Of a stretch of 64,000 bases of DNA, positions 1 to 8,587 are shown piece by piece. Made by a program: the position numbers and the translations under genes. The notes below the pieces were generated by a model that ran no database searches, had not been told where the DNA came from, and saw only the letters and a list, made by a program, of their open reading frames with translations. The stretch is from Hydractinia symbiolongicarpus (Eukaryota > Cnidaria > Hydrozoa > Anthoathecata > Hydractiniidae), in the NCBI RefSeq assembly GCF_029227915.1, contig NC_079877.1, positions 434,001-498,000 of the forward strand, in the 5' to 3' direction. Each line of letters starts with the position of its first letter. The first letter of the stretch is position 1.

Positions 1-311
1 CGAATTCTCGTAAATCCCGGACTCGGCCCGTATAGTCAAAAGTATACAAAGAAATTACCCAGGGAGTAAACTCATTTCCCGAATTATTTTTTCACCACTA
101 AGACGTATGAGACCTGTAGTTTTCAAAAATGTTTTCATTTTTGATGAGACGCTGAATAAAAGAAGTTTAATCGCCGGCAAACGAAAACCCGCGAATTCCC
201 GTAAATCCCGGACTCGGCCCGTATAGTCAAAAGTATACAAAGAAAATACCCAGGGAGTAAACTCATTTCCCGAATTATTTTTTCACCACTAAGACGTATG
301 AGACCTGTAGT
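1..311. repeat. 191-bp monomer variants (12-bp deletion), first pair
   Basis: The unit 121-311 is 191 bp long, and the partial unit 1-120 carries the same deletion. Normal units read CCGAACGATTTTTTAAATTA in the second A/T block; here it is CCGAATTATTTTTT (near 79-95 and 270-286), a clean loss of 12 bp. The same short form appears in only five other places, all before 5 kb, so it marks a local subfamily that has been copied within the left part of the array. Confidence 0.93.
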
Positions 312-3129
312 TTTCAAAAATGTTTTCATTTTTGATGAGATGCTGAATAAAAGAAGTTTAATCGCCGGCAAACAAAAACCCGCGATTTCCCGTAAATCCC
401 GGACTCAGCCCGTATAGTCAAATGTATACAAAGAAAGTACCCTGCGAGTAAACTCATTTCCAGAACGATTTTTTAAATTATCTTTTCACCACTAAAACGC
501 ACGAGACTGCTAGTTTTCAAAAATGTTTTCATTTTTGATGAGACGCTGAATAAAAGAAGTTTAATCGCCGGCAAACGAAAACCCGCGAATTCCCGTAAAT
601 CCCGGACTCGGCCCTTATAGTCAAATGTATACAAAGAAAGTACCCAGGGAGTAAACTCATTTCCCGAATTATTTTTTCACCACTAAGACGTATGAGACTT
701 GTAGTTTTCAAAAATGTTTTCATTTTTGATAAGACGCTGAATAAAAGAAGTTTAATCGCCGGCAAACGAAAACCCGCGAATTCCCGTAAATCCCGGACTC
801 GGCCCGTACAGTCAAAAGTATACAAAGAAAATACCCAGGGAGTAAACTCATTTCCCGAACGATTTTTTAAATTATTTTTTCACCACTAAAACGCTTGAGA
901 CTTGTAGTTTTTAGGAATGTTTTCATTTTTGATTAGACGCTGAATAAAAGATGTTTAATCGCCGGTAAACGAAAACCCGCGATTTCCCGTAAATCCCGGG
1001 CTTGGCCCGTATAGTGGAATGTGTACAAAGAAAGTACCCTGTGAGTAAACTCATTTCCCGAACGATTTTTTAAATTATTTTTTCACCACTAAAACGCATG
1101 AGACTTGTAGTTTTCAAAAATGTTTTCAATTTTGATGAGACGCTGAATATAAGAAGTTTAATCGCCGGCAAACGAAAACCCGTGATTTCCCGTAAATCCC
1201 GTGCTTGGCTCGTATAGTCGAGTATATACAAAGAAAGTACCCTGTGAGTAAACTCATTTCCTGAACGATTTTTTAAATTATTTTTTCACCACTAAAACGC
1301 ATGAGACTTGTAGTTTTCAAAAATGTTTTCATTTTTGATGAGACGCTGAATATAAGAAGTTTAATCGCCGGCAAACGAAAACCCGTGATTTCCCGTAAAT
1401 CCCGTGCTTGGCTCGTATAGTCGAGTATATACAAAGAAAGTACCCTGTGAGTAAACTCATTTCCTGAACGATTTTTTAAATTATCTTTTCACCACTAAAA
1501 CGCATGAGACTTGTAGTTTTCAAAAATGTTTTCATTTTTGATGAGACGCGGAATAAAAGAAGTTTAATCGCCGGCAAACGAAAACCCGCGATTTCCCGTA
1601 AATCCCGGACTCAGCCCGTATAGTCAAAAGTATACAAAGAAAGTACCCTGTGAGTAAACTCATTTCCTGAACGATTTTTTAAATTATCTTTTCACCACTA
1701 AAACGCATGAGATTTGTAGTTTTCAAAAATGTTTTCATTTTTGATGAGACGCGGAATAAAAGAAGTTTAATCGCCGGCAAACAGAAACCCGCCATTTCCC
1801 GTAAATCCCGGACTCAGCCCGTATAGTCAAATGTATACAAAGAAAGTACCCTGCGAGTAACCTCATTTCCAGAACGATTTTTTAAATTATCTTTTCACCA
1901 CTAAAACCCACGAGACTTGCAGTTTTCAAAAATGTTTTCATTTTTGATGAGTAGCTGAATAAAAGAAGTTTAATCGCCGGCAAACGAAAACCCGCGAATT
2001 CCCGTAAATCCCGGACTCGGCCCGTATAGTCAAAAGTATACAAAGAAAATACCCAGGGAGTAAACTCATTTCCCGAACGATTTTTTAAATTATTTTTTCA
2101 CCACTAAAACGTATGAGACTTGTAGTTTTCAAAAATGTTTTCATTTTTGATGAGACGCTGAATAAAAGAAGTTTAATCGCCGGCAAACGAAACCCCGCGA
2201 TTTCCCGTAAATTCTGGACTCGGCCCGTATAGTCGAAAGTATACAAAGAAAGTACCCTGCGAGTAAAGTCATTTCCAGAACGATTTTTTAAATTATCTTT
2301 TCACCACTAAAACGCATGAGACTTGTAGTTTTCAAAAATCTTTTCATTTTTGATGAGACGCGGAATAAAAGAAGCTTAATCGCCGGCAAACAAAAACCCG
2401 CGATTTCCCGTAAATCCCGGACTCGGCCCGTATAGTCAAAAGTATACAAAGAAAATACCTAGGGAGTAAACTCATTTCCCGAACGATTTTTTAAATTATT
2501 TTTTCACCACTAAAACGTATGAGACTTGTAGTTTTTAAAAATGTTTTCATTTTTGATGAGACGCGGAATAAAAGAAGTTTAATCGCCGGCAAACGAAAAA
2601 CTGCAATTTCCCGTAAATCCCGGACTCGGCCCGTATAGTCAAAAGTATACAAAGAAAATACCCAGGGAGTAAACTCATTTCCCGAACGATTTTTTAATTT
2701 ATTTTTTCACCACTAAAACGTATGAGACTTGTAGTTTTCAAAAATGTTTTCATTTTTGATGAGACGCTGAATGAAAGAAGTTTAATCGCCGGCAAACGAA
2801 AACCCGCGATTTCCCGTAAATCCCGGACTCGGCCCGTATAGTCGAAAGTATACAAAGAAAATACCCTGCGAGTAAACTCATTTCCAGAACGATTTTTTAA
2901 ATTACCTTTTCACCACTAAAACGCACGAGACTTGTAGTTTTCAAAAATGTTTTCATTTTTGATGAGACGCTGAATAAAAGAAGTTTAATCGCCGGCAAAC
3001 GCAAACCCGCGAATTCCCGTAAATCCCGGACTCGGCCCATATAGCCAAAAGTATACAAAGAAAGTACCCAGGGAGTAAACTCATTTCCCGAACGATTTTT
3101 TAAATTATTTTTTCACCACTAAAACGCAT
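312..3129. repeat. Mixed 203-bp monomers, no clear higher-order period
   Basis: About fourteen units of intermingled variant types (CAGGGAG, CTGCGAG and CTGTGAG forms). The one clear local duplication is of a single monomer marked by GAATATAAG, at about 1143 and 1346 (203 bp apart). The stretch from about 840 to 1080, with GATTAGACGC, AGATGTTTAATC and GTGGAATGTGTAC, is repeated near 5340-5580. No open frame in it is specific to this region, and no sequence other than satellite was seen. Confidence 0.88.
515..705. repeat. 191-bp monomer variant
   Basis: This is a single 191-bp unit with the same 12-bp deletion, junction at about 666-668. Its neighbours on both sides are 203 bp. Its downstream unit carries a rare form of the anchor (GTTTTTAGGAATG at about 906), which recurs 4500 bp further on near 5406, so this stretch and the one at 5.3-5.6 kb share a common origin. 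Confidence 0.9.
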
Positions 3130-4120
3130 GAGACTTGTAGTTTTCAAAAATATTTTCATTTTTGATGAGACGCTGAATAAAAGAAGTTTAATCGCCGGCA
3201 AACGAAACCCCATGATTTCCCGTAAATCCCGGACTCGGCCCGTATAGTCGAAAGTATACAAAGAAAATACCTAGGGAGTAAACTCATTTCCCGAACGATT
3301 TTTTAAATTATTTTTTCACCACTAAAACGCATGAGACTTGTAGTTTTCAAAAATCTTTTCATTTTTGATGCGACGCGGAATAAAAGAAGCTTAATTGCCG
3401 GCAAACGAAAACCCGCGATTTCTCGTAAATCCCGGACTCGGCCCGTATAGTCAAAAGTATACAAAGAAAATACCCAGGGAGTAAACTCATTTCCCGAACG
3501 ATTTTTTAATTTATTTTTTCACCACTAAAACGTATGAGACTTGTAGTTTTCAAAAATGTCTTCATTTTTGATGAGACGCTGAATAAAAGAAGTTTAATCG
3601 CAGGAAAACGAAAACCAGCGAATTCTCGTAAATCCCGGTCTCGGCCCGTATAGTCAAAAGTATACAAAGAAATTACCCAGGGAGTAAACTCATTTCCCGA
3701 ATTATTTTTTCACCACTAAGACGTATGAGACCTGTAGTTTTCAAAAATGTTTTCATTTTTGATGAGACGCTGAATAAAAGAAGTTTAATCGCCGGCAAAC
3801 GAAAACCCGCGAATTCCCGTAAATCCCGGACTCGGCCCGTATAGTCAAAAGTATACAAAGAAAATACCCAGGGAGTAAACTCATTTCCCGAATTATTTTT
3901 TCACCACTAAGACGTATGAGACCTGTAGTTTTCAAAAATGTTTTCATTTTTGATGAGATGCTGAATAAAAGAAGTTTAATCGCCGGCAAACAAAAACCCG
4001 CGATTTCCCGTAAATCCCGGACTCAGCCCGTATAGTCAAATGTATACAAAGAAAGTACCCTGCGAGTAAACTCATTTCCAGAACGATTTTTTAAATTATC
4101 TTTTCACCACTAAAACGCAC
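3130..4120. repeat. Higher-order repeat, 991 bp (five monomers), copy 1
   Basis: Contains two 191-bp and three 203-bp units (2 x 191 + 3 x 203 = 991). Diagnostic rare variants are AAAATATTTTC in the anchor, GAAACCCCATGATTTCC, AAATCTTTTC and GATGCGACGCGG (3368-3379). Each recurs 991 bp downstream. Its 191-bp pair (3548-3738 and 3739-3929) and flanks also match 1-440, with copy spacing of 3618 bp, so the unit has been moved more than once. Boundaries are approximate. Confidence 0.85.
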
Positions 4121-5215
4121 GAGACTTGTAGTTTTCAAAAATATTTTCATTTTTGATGAGACGCTGAATAAAAGAAGTTTAATCGCCGGCAAACGAAACC
4201 CCATGATTTCCCGTAAATCCCGGACTCGGCCCGTATAGTCGAAAGTATACAAAGAAAATACCTAGGGAGTAAACTCATTTCCCGAACGATTTTTTAAATT
4301 ATTTTTTCACCACTAAAACGCATGAGACTTGTAGTTTTCAAAAATCTTTTCATTTTTGATGCGACGCGGAATAAAAGAAGCTTAATTGCCGGCAAACGAA
4401 AACCCGCGATTTCTCGTAAATCCCGGACTCGGCCCGTATAGTCAAAAGTATACAAAGAAAATACCCAGGGAGTAAACTCATTTCCCGAACGATTTTTTAA
4501 TTTATTTTTTCACCACTAAAACGTATGAGACTTGTAGTTTTCAAAAATGTTTTCATTTTTGATGAGACGCTGAATAAAAGAAGTTTAATCGCAGGCAAAC
4601 GAAAACCAGCGAATTCTCGTAAATCCCGGACTCGGCCCGTATAGTCAAAAGTATACAAAGAAATTACCCAGGGAGTAAACTCATTTCCCGAATTATTTTT
4701 TCACCACTAAGACGTATGAGACCTGTAGTTTTCAAAAATGTTTTCATTTTTGATGAGACGCTGAATAAAAGAAGTTTAATCGCCGGCAAACGAAAACCCG
4801 CGAATTCCCGTAAATCCCGGACTCGGCCCGTATAGTCAAAAGTATACAAAGAAAATACCCAGGGAGTAAACTCATTTCCCGAATTATTTTTTCACCACTA
4901 AGACGTATGAGACCTGTAGTTTTCAAAAATGTTTTCATTTTTGATGAGATGCTGAATAAAAGAAGTTTAATCGCCGGCAAACAAAAACCCGCGATTTCCC
5001 GTAAATCCCGGACTCAGCCCGTATAGTCAAATGTATACAAAGAAAGTACCCTGCGAGTAAACTATTTATTTATTTATTTATTTCCGAATTTATATACAGG
5101 ATGAGTATGTCAGTAAAAAATACTGTTATAAATATACGTCCTGTTCATTTCCAGAACGATTTTTTAAATTATCTTTTCACCACTAAAACGCACGAGACTT
5201 GTAGTTTTCAAAAAT
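4121..5215. repeat. Higher-order repeat, 991 bp (five monomers), copy 2, interrupted by an insertion
   Basis: Repeats the previous block with very few differences; GATGCGACGCGG is at 4359-4370. The 191-bp pair is at 4539-4729 and 4730-4920. The last monomer is 285 bp because of the 82-bp insertion at 5063-5144. Copy 1 lacks the insertion at the matching position (about 4072), so the insertion came after the duplication, or was lost from or never present in copy 1. Confidence 0.85.
5063..5144. mobile_element. 82-bp non-satellite insertion with tetranucleotide tail and imperfect hairpin
   Basis: The satellite reads GAGTAAAC up to 5062 and resumes TCATTTCC at 5145; the anchor spacing of 285 bp equals 203 + 82. 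The insert opens with (TATT)n at 5063-5083, which on the minus strand is a 3' (AAAT)n-type tail. It ends with an imperfect palindrome: ACAGGA (5096-5101) pairs with TCCTGT (5139-5144), GTAT (5105-5108) with ATAC (5134-5137), and CAGTA (5111-5115) with TACTG (5121-5125). There is no obvious target-site duplication longer than one base, and no coding capacity. It could be a 5'-truncated retroposon end, a MITE or Helitron-type terminal fragment, or filler DNA from break repair. The piece TTTCCGAATTTA resembles the satellite's own TTTCCCGAATTA, which leaves partly local origin open. Confidence 0.6.
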
Positions 5216-5611
5216 GTTTTCATTTTTGATGAGACGCTGAATAAAAGAAGTTTAATCGCCGGCAAACGAAAACCCGCGATTTCCCGTAAATCTCGGACTC
5301 GGCCCGTACAGTCAAAAGTATACAAAGAAAATACCCAGGGAGTAAACTCATTTCCCGAACGATTTTTTAAATTATTTTTTCACCACTAAAACGCATGAGA
5401 CTTGTAGTTTTTAGGAATGTTTTCATTTTTGATTAGACGCTGAATAAAAGATGTTTAATCGCCGGTAAACGAAAACCCGCGATTTCCCGTAAATCCCGGG
5501 CTTGGCCCGTATAGTGGAATGTGTACAAAGAAAGTACCCTGTGAGTAAACTCATTTCCCGAACGATTTTTTAAATTATTTTTTCACCACTAAAACGCATG
5601 AGACTTGTAGT

Positions 5612-5955
5612 TTTCAAAAATGTTTTCATTTTTGATGAGACGCTGAATAAAAGAAGTTTAATCGCCGGCAAACGAAAACCCGCGATTTCCCGTAAATCTC
5701 GGACTCGGCCCGTATAGCCAAAAGTATACAAAGAAAGTATCCAGGAAGTAAACTCATTTCCCGAACGATTTTTTAATGAGACGCTGAATAAAATAAGTTT
5801 AATCGCCGGCAAACGAAAACCCGCGATTTCCCGTAAATCCCGTGCTTGGCCCGTATAGTCGAGTATATACAAAGAAAGTACCCTGTGAGTAAACTCATTT
5901 CTAGAACGATTTTTTAAATTATCTTTTCATCACTAAAACGCATGAGACTTGTAGT
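5612..5955. repeat. Two monomers fused by a 62-bp deletion
   Basis: The anchor-to-anchor distance is 344 bp instead of 406. GATTTTTTAA is joined directly to TGAGACGCTG at 5768-5784, removing the second A/T block, the CACCACTAAAACG stretch and the next anchor box. The ends of the lost segment share a T-run followed by A, which suggests slippage or microhomology-mediated joining between the two A/T blocks of neighbouring units. The fusion also removes stop codons, giving a 100-codon minus-strand frame (5570-5872) that has no other sign of being a gene. Confidence 0.9.
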
Positions 5956-6428
5956 TTTCAAAAATCTTTTCATTTTTGATGAGACGCGGAATAAAAGAAG
6001 TTTAATCGCCGGCAAACGAAAACCCGCGATTTCCCGTAAATCCCGGACTTGGCCCGTATAGTCAAAAGTATACAAAGAAAATACCCAGGGAGTAAACTCA
6101 TTTCCCGAACGATTTTTTAAATTATTTTTTCACCACTAAAACGTATGAGACTTGTAGTTTTCAAAAATGTTTTCATTTTTGATGAGACGCTGAATAAAAG
6201 AAGTTTAATCGCCGGCAAACGAAAACCCGCGAATTCCCGTAAATCCCGCACTCGGCCCGTGTAGTCAAAAGTATACAAAGAAAATACCCAGGGAGTAAAC
6301 TCATTTCCCGAACGATTTTTTAAATTATTTTTTCACCACTAAAACGTATGAGACTTGTAGTTTTCAAAAATGTTTTCATTTTTGATGAGACGCTGAATAA
6401 AAGAAGTTTAATCGCCGGCAAACGAAAA

Positions 6429-6461
6429 CCCGCGATTTCCCGTAAATCCCGGACTCGGCCC
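6429..6461 (-). other. Potential G-quadruplex (minus strand) / i-motif (plus strand) in each monomer; example site
   Basis: Four CCC tracts lie at 6429-6431, 6439-6441, 6448-6450 and 6459-6461. The minus strand therefore has four GGG tracts with loops of 8, 6 and 7 nt. The 8-nt loop is one base beyond the strict 1-7 rule but falls inside relaxed definitions. The arrangement comes from a 9-10 bp internal subrepeat beginning CCCG, and it is kept in most monomers, including the GGGCTTGG variants. Variants reading CCAGCG, CTAGCG or AACCGCG lose the first tract. Folding is an inference; with long loops the stability would be modest. Confidence 0.5.
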
Positions 6462-6472
6462 GTATAGTCGAA
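6459..6472 (-). promoter_or_regulatory. CENP-B-box-like motif with a spacer one base short; example site
   Basis: The plus strand reads CCCGTATAGTCGAA, so the minus strand reads TTCG-ACT-A-TA-CGGG. The mammalian CENP-B box core is TTCG-N4-A-N2-CGGG. All nine core bases are present in order, but the first spacer has three bases instead of four. The motif is intact only in monomers reading TCGAA (for example 2224-2237, 29993-30006, 62569-62582). It is lost where the unit reads TCAAA, GCCAAA, TGAAA, TCGAG or GACAAA. No 17-bp match to the true box was seen. Binding by a CENP-B or pogo-derived protein is speculation, and a chance resemblance cannot be excluded. Confidence 0.3.
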
Positions 6473-6790
6473 AGTATACAAAGAAAGAACCCTGCGAGTA
6501 AACTCATTTCCAGAACGATTTTTTAAATTATCTTTTCACCACTAAAACGTACGAGACTTGTAGTTTTTAAAAATGTTTTCATTTTTGATGAGACGCTGAA
6601 TAAAAGAAGTTTAATCGCCGGCAAACAAAAACCCGTGAATTCCCGTAAATCCCGGACTCGGCCCGTATAGCCAAAAGTATACAAAGAAAGTACCCAGGGA
6701 GTAAACTCATTTCCCGAACGATTTTTTAAATTATTTTTTCACCACTAAAACGTATGAGACTTGTAGTTTTCAAAAATGTTTTCATTTTTG

Positions 6791-7369
6791 ATGAGACGCT
6801 GAATAAAAGAAGTTTAATCGCCGGCAAACAAAAACCCGCCATTTCCCGTAAATCCCGGACTCAGCCCGTATAGTCAAATGTAAACAAAGAAAGTATTCTG
6901 CGAGTAACCTCATTTCCAGAACGATTTTTTAAATTATATTTTCACTACTAAAACCCACGAGACTTGCAGTTTTCAAAAATGTTTTCATTTTTGATGAAAC
7001 GCTGAATAAAAGAAGTTTAATCGCCGGCAAACGAAAACCCGCGAATTCCCGTAAATCCCGCACTCGGCCCGTATAGTCGAAAGTATACAAAGAAAATACC
7101 CAGGGAGTAAACTCATTTCCCGAACGATTTTTTAAATTATTTTTTCACCACTAAAACGTATGAGACTTGTAGTTTTCAAAAATGTTTTCATTTTTGATGA
7201 GACGCTGAATAAAAGAAGTTTAATCGCCGGCAAACGAAAACCCGCGATTTCCCGTAAATCCCGGACTCAGCCCGTATAGTCGAAAGTATACAAAGAAAGT
7301 ACCTTGCGAGTAAACTCATTTCCAGAACGATTTTTTAAATTATCTTTTCACCACTAAAACGTACGAGAC
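6791..7369. repeat. Two-monomer (406 bp) local duplication
   Basis: The rare variant GATGAAACGCTG occurs near 6994 and again near 7400, 406 bp apart, each followed by CCCGCACTCGG. This dimer flows into the six-monomer duplication that follows. Confidence 0.7.
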
Positions 7370-8587
7370 TTGCAGTTTTCAAAAATGTTTTCATTTTTGA
7401 TGAAACGCTGAATAAAAGAAGTTTAATCGCCGGCAAACGGAAACCCGCGAATTCCCGTAAATCCCGCACTCGGCCCGTATAGTCGAAAGTATACAAAGAA
7501 AATACCCAGGGAGTAAACTCATTTCCCGAACGATTTTTTAAATTATTTTTTCACCACTAAAACGTATGAAACTTGTAGTTTTCAAAAATGTTTTCATTTT
7601 TGATGAGACGCTGAATAAAAGAAGTTTAATCGCCGGCAAACGAAAACCCGCGATTTCCCGTAAATCCCGGACTCAGCCCGTATAGTCGAAAGTATACAAA
7701 GAAAGTACCCTGCGAGTAAACTCATTTCCAGAACGATTTTTTAAATTATCTTTTCACCACTAAAACGTACGAGACTTGTAGTTTTTAAAAATGTTTTCAT
7801 TTTTGATGAGACGCTGAATAAAAGAAGTTAAATTGCCGGCAAACAAAAACCCGTGAATTCCCGTAAATCCCGGACTCGGCCCGTATAGCCAAAAGTATAC
7901 ACAGAAAGTACCCAGGGAGTAAACTCATTTCCCGAACGATTTTTTAAATTATTTTTTCACCACTAAAACGCATGAGACTTGTAGTTTTCAAAAATGTTTT
8001 CATTTTTGATGAGACGCTGAATATAAGAAGTTTAATCGCCGGCAAACGAAAACCTGTGATTTCCCGTAAATCCCGTGCTTGGCTCGTATAGTCGAGTATA
8101 TACAAGGAAAGTACCCTGTGAGTAAACTCATTTCCTGAACGATTTTTTAAATTATCTTTTCACCACTGAAACGCATGAGACTTGTAGTTTTCAAAAATGT
8201 TTTCATTTTTGATGAGACGCGGAATAAAAGAAGTTTAATCGCCGGCAAACGAAAACCCGCGATTTCTCGTAAATCCCGGACTCGGCCCGTATAGTCAAAA
8301 GTATACAAAGAAAGTACCCTGTGAGTAAACTCATTTCCTGAACGATTTTTTAAATTATCTTTTCACCACTAAAACGCATGAGACTTGTAGTTTTCAAAAA
8401 TGTTTTCATTTTTGATGAGACGCGGAATAAAAGAAGTTTAATCGCCGGCAAACAAAAACCCGCCATTTCCCGTAAATCCCGGACTCAGCCCGTATAGTCA
8501 AATGTATACAAAGAAAGTACCCTGCGAGTAACCTCATTTCCAGAACGATTTTTTAAATTATATTTTCACTACTAAAACCCACGAGAC
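7370..8587. repeat. Higher-order repeat, 1218 bp (six monomers), copy 1
   Basis: Markers are ACGTATGAAAC (about 7561), GAATATAAG with TATACAAGG, CACTGAAACG (about 8165) and the AAACCCGCCATTTCCC unit. Each recurs exactly 1218 bp (6 x 203) downstream, so the two copies have no net length difference. The unit reading AAAACCCACGAG also occurs at 1913, 6950, 8574, 10807 and 11618, spaced by whole numbers of monomers to within 1 bp over 6950-11618. Confidence 0.82.

Larger units (their letters stand above)
6362..6564. repeat. Representative 203-bp satellite monomer
   Basis: This unit is close to the most common form and can serve as a map of the monomer. It opens with an A/T-tract box (6362-6385), followed by GATGAGACGCTG and a purine-rich stretch. 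The palindrome GCCGGC lies at 6414-6419. The C-rich box with four CCC tracts spans 6429-6461. The CENP-B-box-like motif is at 6459-6472 and the palindrome GTATAC at 6474-6479. The second A/T block (GATTTTTTAAATTA) follows, and the unit closes with CACCACTAAAACG and GAGACTTGTAG before the next anchor. Sites that vary between units include GCGATTT versus GCGAATTC (an EcoRI site), GGACTCGG versus GGGCTTGG, GTGCTTGG or GAGCTAGG, TCGAA versus TCAAA or GCCAAA, and ACGCATGAG versus ACGTATGAG or ACGCATAAG. Confidence 0.95.
5216..6790. repeat. Mixed 203-bp monomers with one shortened unit
   Basis: About eight units. The part up to about 5580 copies 840-1080. A 62-bp internal deletion falls near 5775. 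The remainder (5900-6790) has the common CAGGGAG and CTGCGAG forms and resembles 10.2-10.8 kb. Nothing else was seen. Confidence 0.87.

Noticed and set aside
55-825. Small minus-strand frames of 61-98 codons and a 65-codon plus-strand frame
   Set aside because: They are repeated copies of the same monomer stretch, with identical ones at 3673, 3753, 4664 and 4744 that move only because the HOR was copied. Conservation reflects DNA homogenisation, not protein selection.
5096-5144. Rho-independent terminator or small RNA gene in the hairpin of the insertion
   Set aside because: The stem is short and interrupted, there is no T-run after it, and the context is eukaryotic satellite. A transposon end or repair filler fits better.
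6429-6472. True 17-bp CENP-B box
   Set aside because: No unit was seen with the required spacing NTTCGNNNNANNCGGGN; only the form one base shorter is present, so it is reported as box-like only.
6459-6480. tRNA-like Pol III B box (SINE origin of the monomer)
   Set aside because: Only TCGAA(T) of a B-box-like GGTTCGAATCC is matched, there is no A box at a suitable distance upstream, and no tRNA-like fold was seen.
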